Source: Protopterus annectens (Eukaryota > Chordata > Ceratodontiformes > Protopteridae). From it: DNA of 64,000 bases. Positions 10,640 to 20,095 of the stretch are shown here, piece after piece. The notes under the pieces are model-generated. The model did not search any database, was not told where the DNA came from, and saw only the letters and a list, made by a program, of their open reading frames with translations. The position numbers and the translations under genes are program-made. The stretch covers positions 868,887,864-868,951,863 of the forward strand of contig NC_056743.1 of the NCBI RefSeq assembly GCF_019279795.1, in the 5' to 3' direction. How positions within the stretch are numbered: position 1 is the stretch's first letter; each line of letters opens with the position of its first letter.

Positions 10640-11841
10640 ATGGATTCAGGAAGCTCCCTAACGAATAACGGCAATTCCCAAGAGAATGAAGGGAATCTTA
10701 CAATTTTAATTGAGCTTTTAACTCAAAAAGTTGATCGGTTGTCTCAACAAGTCAGCGCTGCAGCACGATTCAACAAGAATTACAGGATAGAGACAACAAC
10801 ACTCAAGAGAGCGTACCGAGCACGCACAGAGTTCAAAACAGTGGAACCAGTAGTGTTTCTAACCGACCGGGAGGTAGCAACAGTAGTGGTCAGCTTCCGG
10901 GTGATCGACAACGGGGTAATGGCGACGACGAACAAATACAAACAGTAAATCAAGGAATTAGACCTGCACAGGCTGAAAGAAACACCGCTCCAGCACCAAC
11001 TTTGGATATATGGGTGCACAGGGAATTCCATTTCAACAACGAAGGAACGACTGTTAACGTGGTGAGCCAAGAAGAGGTAAGCCACGATTTAGCAACCAGG
11101 CTCACTATTTTTGACAACAAACTGTTTAAAGTGTGGAAGTTGCAACTTGAAGTCGCATACTTCCGAGAATGCATAAAACTAAAAATAGTACCGAAGGGTC
11201 TAAGGCAATGGCAATTCCCTGCAGGACTTGTGGAAGGATCATCTTTCCACAGTGCTCTGTTAACATTGTTTGACAGACATGGACTTGAGGTGCTAGGTTT
11301 ATTTTGCGAGCAATATCAAATCCTAATCGATGGTCTATTGATCGAAATAGATGAACTGGACAATGGTATTAAAAACGACATTGATTACGGGAGATATCAG
11401 TTTGAGTACGAGAGATGCTTCAAAAGCATCAATGAACATCTTAGTAGACTTAATTTTACCAAAAATAAAAAAAATACTAGAGACCTAAATGATTACAGGT
11501 CTGGTAAAGCATACTCTAAACCACCAGTGTATACCAATAGTACGTCTTTAATCACTGGGGGTGTGGGTGTGAATGGAAGGGACTCTAGGGTCACAGAGGG
11601 TGACTCGAGGAACCAAAATGAGTATCAATGGGAAGAAGACATGGCATACAATGGTCAAGTCAACAACGTTGAGGCCAGGAGGAGTGAAAGGATAGCGAAC
11701 CAAAATAAAAACTTGGGCACTAACAATAGCAATGGAGCTAATATGAATGGTAACCACCAGGGCCAAAATTTTCGACCGGGAGCCTCCAACACACGGGGGC
11801 AGAACAACAAAAGGAGGGGGGCCAGGAGAAAAAGGTGGTGA
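10640..11841 (+). pseudogene. PLE-1 ORF1, plus copy, one frameshift
   Basis: Same ORF as the intact minus copy. It starts at ATG 10640 (MDSGSSLTNNG) and loses frame after SAAAR, where one base is missing near 10768 relative to the minus copy. The correct frame is open again from before 11002 to the stop at 11841 (last 279 codons: conserved FRECIKLKIVPKGLRQW block, Arg-rich tail). A single-base deletion is the only obvious lesion. Confidence 0.9.
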
Positions 11842-14177
11842 TCTTGGCACAAGGTGATGACCCTCCTCAAACTATGAATCAGTGTTGTAGGATCCTACTA
11901 AATGAGAGTGGTGATTTCAAGGTGTTTAATTACACCGATTATAATATCAGCACAGAGACGGTTGGACTGTTAGCTAAAGGATACACTTTTGTACCTTCTT
12001 CCCATTTTGACTTAGCTTGTACACTGATTGATTTGAAATTGTTTACTAGGAAGCTTAACTTACTACATCTTATGGGTAATGATTTAAACAGGAAATCTGA
12101 ATTTTACGTAGCTAGTGTTTTCAACCCCCCACTACACCCAACACTTGCAATTTTTGAGAGAGCAATGGAATTAGACCTGAGGAATCTAAAAAAACAAAAA
12201 CCCAGACATGGTTATAATACTTATAATACAACTAAGGAAGAAAGATCTGAGTTACAGTTCCTCAGGGAGGCCCCTGTCCGCTTGATGAAGCCAGATAAGG
12301 GGGGCGGCATCACCATTATGTCTAGTGAGGACTACACCACTAGAATGCATCAGATTCTTAATAGTGATGCCTACTCAAAAACATTTATTAGTGAGATGAA
12401 CACAGCTCACCATAGGATTAGGAGCTTCATAGAGGAATTGTACATTGAGGCACGTATTGACAGGGAAACCTATAGTTACCTGCAGCAATTAACACCAAGA
12501 ACTCCTATGTTGTTTGGAATTCCTAAAATTCACAAAAATATTAACAACCCACCAATGAGACCTTTGGTGGACGGGAGGAACAGTATCACATATACCTGCG
12601 CCAAGGTACTGGACAGGATTTTACAAAAATATGTGATAAAGGAAAGGCAAATTACAAAAGATTCATGGTCTTTCTTAAGTTCCATTAATACTTTAGGGTT
12701 CCATCCTGACTGCTTGCTAGTAACTATTGATGTGAAGGACCTCTATTCTTCCATCCCTCATAACATAGCTGTAGACTGGGTACCTGCAATGTTAAGATTA
12801 TTGGGAGCACCAAGTGAAGAAAGCCAATTGGTAGGAGAGCTGATTGATGTTGTTCTCTCATACAATTACCTAAAGTTCGATAAGGAACTATACCATCAAA
12901 GAATTGGGATAGCTATGGGTTCCCCATGTGGGGGGAGCATAGCTAACTTAGTCATGGCATTCTGGGAGAGATCTTTTTTGTTAAATGAAGGAGGTTACAA
13001 ATCTAAATTGCTCTTCTACACAAGGTTCCTTGATGACATGTTTGTAATGTTCAGTGGAACCGTCATGGATATTGAGGAATTCATGGGATACCTTAATAAT
13101 TCGACAGATTTCCTTTCTTTTACATTTAAATACAACAGTGATAGAATTGACTACCTAGATGTGGACCTCAGGAAGGATTATAATAGGAAAATTTGGGTTT
13201 CCAAGATACATCGGAAGGAAACATACTCTAATTCCTTCCAACATTTCTCTAGTTGCCACCCAAAACACCAAAAGAAATCAGTGGTAAAGGGTCAGCTTGT
13301 GAGGGCGGCCAGAATGACAACAAATGATGAGGAATTTTTAACAGAATGTGAAACGTTACTACAGCTCTTTTTGAGGAGGGGATATCCCCATGACTTCCTT
13401 CTTGAGATAATGAAAGAAGTCAAACTCAAAAGAACTATGAAAGTATATGTACCGTTGTTAAATGACGGTAATATAAACCAGAACCAGACAGTACCCCATG
13501 AAGGCAGGGAAATAGATGAAGTCAGTCTCACTGCTAGTTTTTGTTGCACCTTCAACTTGGACTCCCACTTGATTTACAGCATTATTCTAAAAAATTGGGA
13601 TTTTTTGTGCAATGATGTTGAACTGCAGAATAAACTACCAACCAAACCCAAGATAGTTTACAAAAGGGGCAGTAACTTAAAAGAACTTCTTGAGAGTAGT
13701 AGGCAGCCATATACAACTAGGAAGGGAATGTTTAAGTGTAATATGTGTAAGTATTGCAAGTTTATTGATGAAGGTTGTAATTTTGAAATGGGGGAGTTGA
13801 GGTTCAAAACACACTTTAGACTCAACTACAATAGTAAACAAGTGGTGTACTTGGCAAAGTGTTGCCAATGTCCGGCCTTCTACATTGGGAAGACGGACAG
13901 GAGGCTAAATGAGAGAATCTATGAACATCTATATAGTATTAGGTGTAATAGATTGTCTAACGCTCTGGCAAGGCACAATAATGATAACCCGGGACATAAG
14001 TTCAAATTTAGAGCCATTGACCAACAAGTTAGTGATGGAAGGGGTGGTCACAACTCACTAAAACTTGAAAGGAAAGAACTTCTCGGGCAATTGAGAGTAA
14101 ACGCGAACCAGAGACCCGGTATTAATGAGATGTGTTCAATCCAGTGTATATTGAGATTGAAAAATCTAGAGAGGTAG
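11835..14177 (+). CDS. PLE-1 ORF2: intact Penelope-type RT with GIY-YIG endonuclease
   Basis: 780 open codons. The frame opens at GTG 11835; the first ATG is at 11874, so the true start may be there or reached by re-initiation after ORF1, whose stop overlaps by 7 bp. Approximate residues: conserved N-terminal block FKVFNYTDYN (31), LMKPDKGGG (about 150), PKIHKNINNPPMRPLVDGR (about 235), motif A TIDVKDLYSSIPH (about 296), motif B AMGSPCGGSIANL (about 360), motif C TRFLDDMF (about 397), Cys linker CNMCKYC (about 636) and GIY-YIG VVYLAKCCQCPAFYIGKTDRRLNERIYEH (from about 669, split here by motif only). Both domains keep their expected catalytic residues. The protein nicks DNA and reverse transcribes its RNA at the target. 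Length is normal for PLEs. Possibly active. Confidence 0.93.
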   Translation: MVILAQGDDPPQTMNQCCRILLNESGDFKVFNYTDYNISTETVGLLAKGYTFVPSSHFDLACTLIDLKLFTRKLNLLHLMGNDLNRKSEFYVASVFNPPLHPTLAIFERAMELDLRNLKKQKPRHGYNTYNTTKEERSELQFLREAPVRLMKPDKGGGITIMSSEDYTTRMHQILNSDAYSKTFISEMNTAHHRIRSFIEELYIEARIDRETYSYLQQLTPRTPMLFGIPKIHKNINNPPMRPLVDGRNSITYTCAKVLDRILQKYVIKERQITKDSWSFLSSINTLGFHPDCLLVTIDVKDLYSSIPHNIAVDWVPAMLRLLGAPSEESQLVGELIDVVLSYNYLKFDKELYHQRIGIAMGSPCGGSIANLVMAFWERSFLLNEGGYKSKLLFYTRFLDDMFVMFSGTVMDIEEFMGYLNNSTDFLSFTFKYNSDRIDYLDVDLRKDYNRKIWVSKIHRKETYSNSFQHFSSCHPKHQKKSVVKGQLVRAARMTTNDEEFLTECETLLQLFLRRGYPHDFLLEIMKEVKLKRTMKVYVPLLNDGNINQNQTVPHEGREIDEVSLTASFCCTFNLDSHLIYSIILKNWDFLCNDVELQNKLPTKPKIVYKRGSNLKELLESSRQPYTTRKGMFKCNMCKYCKFIDEGCNFEMGELRFKTHFRLNYNSKQVVYLAKCCQCPAFYIGKTDRRLNERIYEHLYSIRCNRLSNALARHNNDNPGHKFKFRAIDQQVSDGRGGHNSLKLERKELLGQLRVNANQRPGINEMCSIQCILRLKNLER

Positions 14178-14207
14178 TGATTTTTAAATGTTAGGTTGAA
14201 CACAACA

Positions 14208-15016
14208 ACTTCAGGTATGAATTCTGTATAATTATATATTTTTTCAACCCTAGTAGTGACTAATGACTATAGAGGCAATGGTTCGTATAGGTTTTCCCGG
14301 GGCCATTTGCATTGTTAGTACAACCACTTTTGTCAACACTTTGGTACGTTTTTGTGCTCATTAGATGAGTTTGATTAACTGGTAACCTTGTCATGAGATT
14401 CTTAGTAATAAAACACAGAGCTTCCTGTACTTATTTAATATACTATTCAACACATTAATTAATATTTAGTTGCGGTCAGGCGCTCACTTTATGAGCGTCG
14501 CACTACTGGCAAATCTGCTACGAGTTTGTAACTAGTCTTTTTAGCCATAAAACTAAGAGCAATTAATAATTGTGTAAATAATGTGTAAAGCAATGTGTTT
14601 GCGTGGTTACGTACTCTGAACAGCTTTTTTTTTTACTAGCTGTAGAGTGTCTTAATATCAACTATTAATACCAACCTGTAAAATGCATGTATTTTCATTT
14701 TTTTTTTATTTTTATTTTTATTTTTAGTTTAACTCGTTCTTATTTTATTTCATTCAAGTATATGTGTTTCTTTCTTGTGTTTTGGATGTATCATAAATGT
14801 TTTGCAAGCATTTACACAATAGTTGTTTTTTATAGATTGTAATATAAAATGTATAAATAGGAAACAGGGTTAATTCATTAAATGATGTACTCTTTCAATT
14901 AAGTTAATTAATGAAGTTGTATAAAGTCAAGCCCACTAGAGGGTTTCACTGTTTTTTGTCTTCTGAAGAAGTCAAGTATTGGCTTGTCGAAAAGTGTACG
15001 ATACTGAACGCACTTT
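14208..15016 (+). repeat. PLE-1 plus copy, downstream pLTR ending at the ribozyme cut site
   Basis: Same repeat as 9725-10621 but 93 bp or so shorter at its 3' side. It ends at cacttt (15011-15016), directly followed by the target duplication. In the full repeats the sequence continues AAGTTAATAAACG. Confidence 0.9.
14954..15016 (+). ncRNA. Hammerhead ribozyme forming the right end of the PLE block
   Basis: CTGAAGA at 14963-14969, GAAA at 14989-14992 and stem III closing GCACU at 15010-15014, with U-H at 15015-15016. The predicted scissile bond lies after 15016. The inserted sequence ends at that base and the target duplication starts at 15017. The 3' strand of stem I is therefore absent at this copy, except that the target's AAG restores three pairs by chance. 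Confidence 0.75.
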
Positions 15017-15030
15017 AAGCAAAAACAACT
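15017..15030 (+). repeat. Right target-site duplication of PLE block
   Basis: Identical to 4668-4681. DIRS-1 RT/RNase H coding sequence continues at 15031. Confidence 0.85.
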
Positions 15031-16240
15031 GACTACTTACTTCAAGAAATTGGCAACAAAAACCCACTTATCTGCAAGGAAAATCCTGCAGGCCTTGAGT
15101 TTCATGGCGTCCTGCATTCTACTAATTCCATATGCCAGACTGCATATGAGGAAACTACAGTGGTATCTGAAAAGTGTTTGGACTCAGCATTGCCACAGCC
15201 TGGAGACAGTTTGCGTCTTTCAACTTTTCCCGGTTAGGGGTCGCTACAGCGGAACTCCGATCCACTAATGATTGGCAGTTGATTTTTACGTGCCGAGTTG
15301 CCAGCCCTGACGCACAACCTTCGATGAAGGTACGCCCATTCACGCATGTCTCCACGCAGAAGATGCTCTAGCTGAGAATCCAACTGGACAGCGTCTTACT
15401 GTGAGGCGACGACGCTACCGCAGCACCACCACCGCGGGTCACAACCTGGAGACAGTAATTTCACTCATTCCCTGCCTACAACAGGAGTTTCGATGGTGGG
15501 CAGAAGCCTGTCACCACAACAAGGGTCTGCCATTCAGATTACCCACAGCCAGACAGACACTGACAATGGATGCTTCAGATTATGCCTGGGGGAAACCATA
15601 TGGCAGGAAAATGTATTCAGGGCACAAGGCCTGCAAACCAGATGCATCTTCACATCAATCAAAAAGAGATGCTAGCTGTTCAAAATGCCCTGACAGCTTT
15701 CAAGGACCTGCTTCATCCAGGACAATTACTAATAAAGACAGACAGCACTACGGTCATGTGGTACATAAACAAGCAGAGAGGTACTCACTCCTACCCCCTC
15801 TGCAGACAAGCAATGACCTTATGGGAGGCAGCATTGGCCTTTCAACTTCACCTGCAAGCTCAATTCCTGCTAGGAAAAACAAATACTCTGGCAGACGAAC
15901 TAAGCAGAAACCTCATGGATCCCCACAAATGGAAACTGGATCCACAAGTCTTCAGGATGATAACAAGGAAATGGGGATGCCCAGACATCGATCTATTTGC
16001 CTCCCCTCACAACTGTCAATTGCAGAGATTTTGCACAAGGACTTACCACAAGCAAGCATGGAAAGTGGACGCCCTATCATTCAGCTGGAAAAATCTAACA
16101 GTATATGCTTTTTCCCCCCACTACCTCTCCTTCCCAGAGTACTCCTAAAGGTCAGACAAGAGAAGCCAGAAATTATTCTGATTGCACCAGACTGGCCACG
16201 CCAGCACTGGTACCCAATTCTGAAGAGCTTGTCTTAAGGT
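15031..16240 (+). pseudogene. DIRS-1 RT connection and RNase H, broken and SINE-interrupted
   Basis: Continuation of the RT frame (LSARKILQALSFMASCI), interrupted at 15211-15444 by a SINE, then RNase H. Catalytic positions are visible: TMDASDYAWG (Asp, about 15571), NQKEMLAVQNAL (Glu), IKTDSTTVMWYINKQ (Asp) and NTLADELSR (Asp, about 15890). After it comes the DLFASPHN...IAPDWPRQHWYP tail shared by DIRS elements, which in some families is described as methyltransferase-like. Frame changes occur near 15600 and near 16140. A second frame, -1 relative to RNase H, is also open across most of this stretch. Confidence 0.85.
15211..15444 (-). mobile_element. tRNA-derived SINE inserted in DIRS-1
   Basis: Flanked by the 12-bp direct repeat cctggagacagt (15199-15210 and 15445-15456). 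On the minus strand it starts with a tRNA-like head. An A-box-like TGGTGCTGCGGTAGCG is followed about 30 bp on by a B-box-like GTCCAGTTGGATTCTC (GTCCGGTTCGATTCTC in the copy at 44770). It ends in a body with gtagcgacccctaac and a gaaagacgc tail. A related copy is at 44601-44805. The 3' body resembles a widespread fish repeat (from memory). Confidence 0.85.
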
Positions 16241-17364
16241 CCAGCATGGATATTGCCTCAACCTTCTCACTTGCTGACCCAACAAAGCAATCAGATCCTG
16301 CACAGCCAACTCAAGACCTTAAATCTGGCAGCATGGCGGATAATGTAGCCATAATGAACACTCCCCTTTCAAAAGCAGTCATGGATGTTATCGTGGAGGC
16401 CAGGAGGTCCAGTACCAGAAAGTCTTGTGCAGAAAAATTGAAGAGATTCTGTGCTTGGAACCAGGAACAAGGCATTGACACATCTGTACCAAACATTCCT
16501 CAGATTTTACAATACTTGACTGAGATGCTGAACAAAGGCCTTTCTTTCTCATCAGTTAAGATTCATGCCTCTGCCATTTCGGCACATTACAATACGGAAC
16601 CACCTATCTTTTCTCACCCTTTAATAAGGCAGTACCTCAGAGGGGCCAAAAACATTAGGCCTCCAAGGAGAGCACCAATTCCGGCCTGAGACCTCAATTT
16701 TGTTTTGGAAAAACTCACACTGCCTCCTTTCGAGCCAGTATCAACAGCGGATATTAAATTCTTATCCTGGAAAACAGCTCTGCTCCTAGCCATTACCTAC
16801 AAGCACTCATGGCTGTGGAACCTTTCATCATTTTTCATCCAGACAGGGTTTCTCTGAGAACAAACACTACATTTATGCCTACGGTGGTGTCCAGTGTGGC
16901 CCTCAATCAAACCATTCACTTGCCTACCTTTTATCCAAATCCACAGAACAAGGGGGAGAAAATTCTGCATTCTTTGGATATACACAGGCAGTTACGCTTC
17001 TACTTGGACAGAACTAAAGCTTTCAGAAAGACTGAGCAACTTCTAGTGTCATATGCTGCATGATCACAAGGAAAGGCTATCTCAAAACAGACCATTTCTA
17101 AATGGATAGGCCATTGCATCCGTTTCTGCTATTCTCAACATGGCAGAACAGTGTCTAAGGGCATTAGGACTCATTCCACCAGAGCAACAGCCACTTCAGC
17201 AGCCTTCCTCAGGGGAGTACCAACCAAAGAAATCTTAGAGGCTGCAACTTGGAGTTCAGTCCACACTTTTACAAAGCACTACCACTTGCCTCTCTACTCT
17301 AAGTCCAGAGCAGGCTTCGCCACTGCAGTTCTGCAGGGTCTCATAGCCTCTCCTAATCCTATTT
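16241..17364 (+). pseudogene. DIRS-1 tyrosine recombinase, broken
   Basis: N-terminal SAM-like, DNA-binding part: SSTRKSCAEKLKRFCAWNQEQG to SHPLIRQYLRGAK (16405-16650). The catalytic part is frameshifted near 16690, and the first catalytic Arg region (SARRVSEL in DIRS-2) is lost around 16800, replaced by YKHSWLW. Later motifs are readable: LHSLDIHRQLRFYLD (16970), then IRTHSTRATATSAAF (the H-x-x-R pair, 17156), AATWSSVHTF and KHYHLP (Trp/His and the nucleophile Tyr, about 17275). A stop (tga) sits at 17062. The family inserts circular element DNA by recombination without target duplication. Confidence 0.85.
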
Positions 17365-17384
17365 AGCCCAGCCTCCCTTCCTCA

Positions 17385-17490
17385 GCTTTGGGATTCAACC
17401 CGAGAGTAATGACTGCAACAGTGAAACACAATGAACATAGTACAGTTGTGTACCTACCAGAAATGTAGATGTTAGAGTGTATTCACTGTT
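17385..17490 (+). repeat. DIRS-1 internal complementary region
   Basis: 17404-17438 is the reverse complement of the left end (from 1727). It is joined directly to 17439-17490, the reverse complement of the right end (17832-17883). This is the expected layout for a DIRS template that joins the two ends during circle formation. Confidence 0.85.
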
Positions 17491-17679
17491 CCAGTCCAGG
17501 TTACCCACCCACCATCCCCCTTCTCTTTGCTGGGCCTTATCTGCACTTCTCTATCCTATATAACCTTTTTGGTGTATTTGCTTGTAGATGAAGGAAATGT
17601 TATTTTTGTGTATGCATTTCTTTTTGATATATATTTTTCAGCCTACCTGTTTGGGGCACCTGACATCTGGGGCAAGAAA
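17491..17679. other. DIRS-1 spacer between internal complementary region and right repeat
   Basis: Pyrimidine-rich, no coding sequence. The end of the element's transcript is probably here; no clear polyadenylation signal was assigned. Confidence 0.5.
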
Positions 17680-17883
17680 AACTGAAGAAAATGGCGTCGG
17701 CTGCATCTTTTATACCCCTGGCGCACTGACGTCAGGGAAGAGGCGACAGCAACCGATGCCAGACCTAGACTTTGGAACTCGGGCCGACTGGGGGTAGCCT
17801 GCCAGCAGGGTAACCCAAGAGTAATGAATGCAACAGTGAATACACTTGAACATCTACATTTATGGTGGGTACACAACTGTACT
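17680..17883 (-). repeat. DIRS-1 right inverted terminal repeat
   Basis: Reverse complement of 1727-1930, including the TATA box (17709-17716 on the minus strand). It extends about 27 bp beyond the left repeat and ends in gtact, as does the remnant at 47005. Confidence 0.9.
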
Positions 17884-20095
17884 GACTGACCATAAGCTAA
17901 TCACCCTTGACATCCACATTCCTCCCCCACCCCCACGTAAGGAAACTTCTGTAAAAACTTCTCCAAAGTCAACTTCATGCTACTCAGGTCAGAAGTGACA
18001 AACTTCGTGACACCTATGCAGACAGGAACTGAAAGTTCAACTGCTGAATCCTAAACTAAGGCACTGTACGAGCACATCCACTCATGCATGAATCGCGCCA
18101 TCCCAAATAGAACCAAGACGCTCTCCTCCAAAAAAAGGAAGCCAATCTGGTGGTCCCCTGCCATAAACAAACTTTACAACAAATGGAAGAAACTGTTGCA
18201 GAAAAGAGGAAAATTCCAGGATGCAAAAAACTCCCTTACCAGCCTCAGTAATAAGCTGAGATCCCCTCATAAAATCCTCCAAACCTAGCTAGGAAATTAA
18301 AATTGCCAAAGATTCCAAAGACAGCCACAATGCATTATATAGTTATGTCAAGAATCTAAATGGCAATGCTCAGATCTGCTCTGAGCTACAACAGAATGGC
18401 ATTAAATATACTGATCCCAGGGATATTGCCAGTATCCTGGCAGATCAATTCAGTGCCAACTTCACCCCCCCTCTCACCCCCTAAAGGGCCCATCTCAATA
18501 CCGAAAGATTGCCAAATTCCAGTAATAACAGCCACACAGGTAAAAATTGCACTCTCCAAAGCTAAGAATACAGCATCCATGGGACCAGATGGCATCCCGG
18601 GCTGTGTACTACATGAACTACAAAATGAACTGGCACCTCACCTAAGTGTCATGTTTAATCATAGCCTCACCTCAGGTTCATGCCCAGTGAGTGACGCACA
18701 ACTACATTTATCACATTCCACAAGGGGGGATCCACCTTGGATCCTGGGAACTACCGCCCCATCAGTCTGACAAGCCTGATCTGCAAGGCCATGGAACGTA
18801 GTGTCATGGAACTTATAAAGACATTGGCAACCTTCAAACACTGGACCCCACCCAGTTTGGATTCATGAAGGTCTGATCTTGTCTCCTGAACCTGATTGAC
18901 TTCTTCAGATCAGTTTCCAGAGCTGTGGATGAGGGTAAGGTGGTCCACACAGCCTGTCTGGACCTCACCAAGGCCTTCTACACCACCCCCCACTCTGGAA
19001 TTATAGATAAACTTACTAAGCTGGGCATTAATCCCTATGCCACTCGATGGGTTGCCAACTGGCTTACTGACCGAATCCACACTGTAAAAGTAGCCAACTC
19101 TGTATCCAGCTCCAGACAAGTGACAAGTGGAGTACTTCAGGGTTCAGTCCTGGGACTGCTCTTGTTTGGCATCTACTTCTTTGAAGTACAGGCCAACACT
19201 AAGGGACTTTGGTTAACAAAGTTTGCAAATGACTGCAAACTGGGAGCCATTATTGAATCCCCAAATGATGTGGATAGTCTACAAAAGGGCCTTACAGAAA
19301 CAGATGCTTGGTGCCAGAGCCATGGGCTCAAGCTCAATGCCAAGAAATGTATAGTTATCCTCTTTGGGGAAAAACATGTACCTGTGAATTATCACATAGG
19401 TGGCAGTACACTAAACACCGAAAGTGTGATAAGAGACTTAGGGACACAGGTGGACAGTGGTCTCACCTTCGATAACCACATCGCCACAACAGTCAGGAAA
19501 TCCTTCTATGTGGCACACCTCATCACTAAGGGCTTTTCATCCAGATAAAAGGAGGTCATTGCCCCACTGTACTCCTCCCTCGTTAGACCCATTATAGAAT
19601 ACAACGCCTCATTTGGTATGTACCTCTCAAGACATCTGCCCTATGCTCACCATCTAAAAATTTAAACTCCAGCCATACTCTGTCACATATCGTCTACTCA
19701 GAGGCGATGTCTGCTTAACATACAATGCCATGTCAGACTCAGAGCTGTTGGGCATGCTACACTTAAAGAAATACCAATCCCTCAGAGCCACACGGTCCAG
19801 GGATCTAAACCTTGTCATCACAATGAATAAAACATGCTGGAGGGATAGGTTCCTGACCCAGAGACTCCCCAGACTGGAATAGACTGCCCATACATGTCAA
19901 GCAGAGCGCTTCTTTGGCCCTCTTCAAAAGGAACCTTGACGATTGGATGGGAGATAGGAAATTCACCCCAGGGATCATGTCAGTCACCCTGCTAGACAGG
20001 GATCCAGTGAAATAAATATTTTGGGAAGAAATAGCCAGAGAATTGTTATGGCTAGGCTTGTATAGGCCCAAGGGCCGATAGCCTAGTACCAACTT
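17884..20095 (+). pseudogene. CR1 LINE (copy a), endonuclease end, RT and 3' UTR
   Basis: Begins with the DHK LITLDIHIPPPP codons that complete the endonuclease broken at 1726. Then come the EN-RT linker (IWWSPAINKLYNKWKKL, about 18140), KAKNTASMGPDGIPGCVLHEL (18560), CLDLTKAFYTTPHSGIIDKL (motif A, 18957), TSGVLQGSVLGLLLF (motif B, 19130), and KFANDCKL where functional copies have ADD (motif C, 19220). The C-terminus is near 19870-19990 (LPIHVKQSASLALFKRNLDDW). Several frameshifts and the motif C change show a dead copy. The 3' UTR reaches about 20095, where the inverted CR1 copy b starts. Confidence 0.85.

Larger units (their letters stand above)
4682..15016. mobile_element. Inverted head-to-head pair of Penelope-like elements (PLE-1) inserted as one block
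   Basis: A minus-strand PLE copy (4682-9504) and a plus-strand copy (9725-15016) lie with their 5' ends facing each other. They are separated by a 215-bp DIRS-1-type fragment (9508-9722). Each copy has a terminal repeat (pLTR), ORF1, ORF2 (RT plus GIY-YIG) and a second pLTR. The proteins differ at only about a dozen ORF2 positions. Only the outer edges carry matching target duplications, so the pair appears to be one insertion into DIRS-1. PLEs are known for tandem and partial copies and pLTRs. The central filler and the shared outer duplication are unusual. Confidence 0.9.
1727..17883 (+). mobile_element. DIRS-1: tyrosine-recombinase retrotransposon with nested insertions
   Basis: A DIRS-type element with inverted terminal repeats (1727-1930 and 17680-17883), an internal complementary region (17385-17490), and gag, RT, RNase H and tyrosine recombinase relics in the order usual for vertebrate DIRS. 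It interrupts the CR1 endonuclease without an evident target duplication, as expected for recombinase-mediated integration of a circular DNA. Without the nested PLE block and SINE it would be about 5.6 kb, a normal length. All coding regions carry stops or frameshifts. Relatives in the window are the fragment at 9508-9722 and the terminal remnant at 46856-47005. Confidence 0.9.

Noticed and set aside
15960-16230. Separate methyltransferase gene downstream of DIRS RNase H
   Set aside because: The DLFAS...APxWPRQxW segment is part of the RT/RNase H polypeptide. No S-adenosylmethionine-binding motif or catalytic NPPY/DPPY motif was found.
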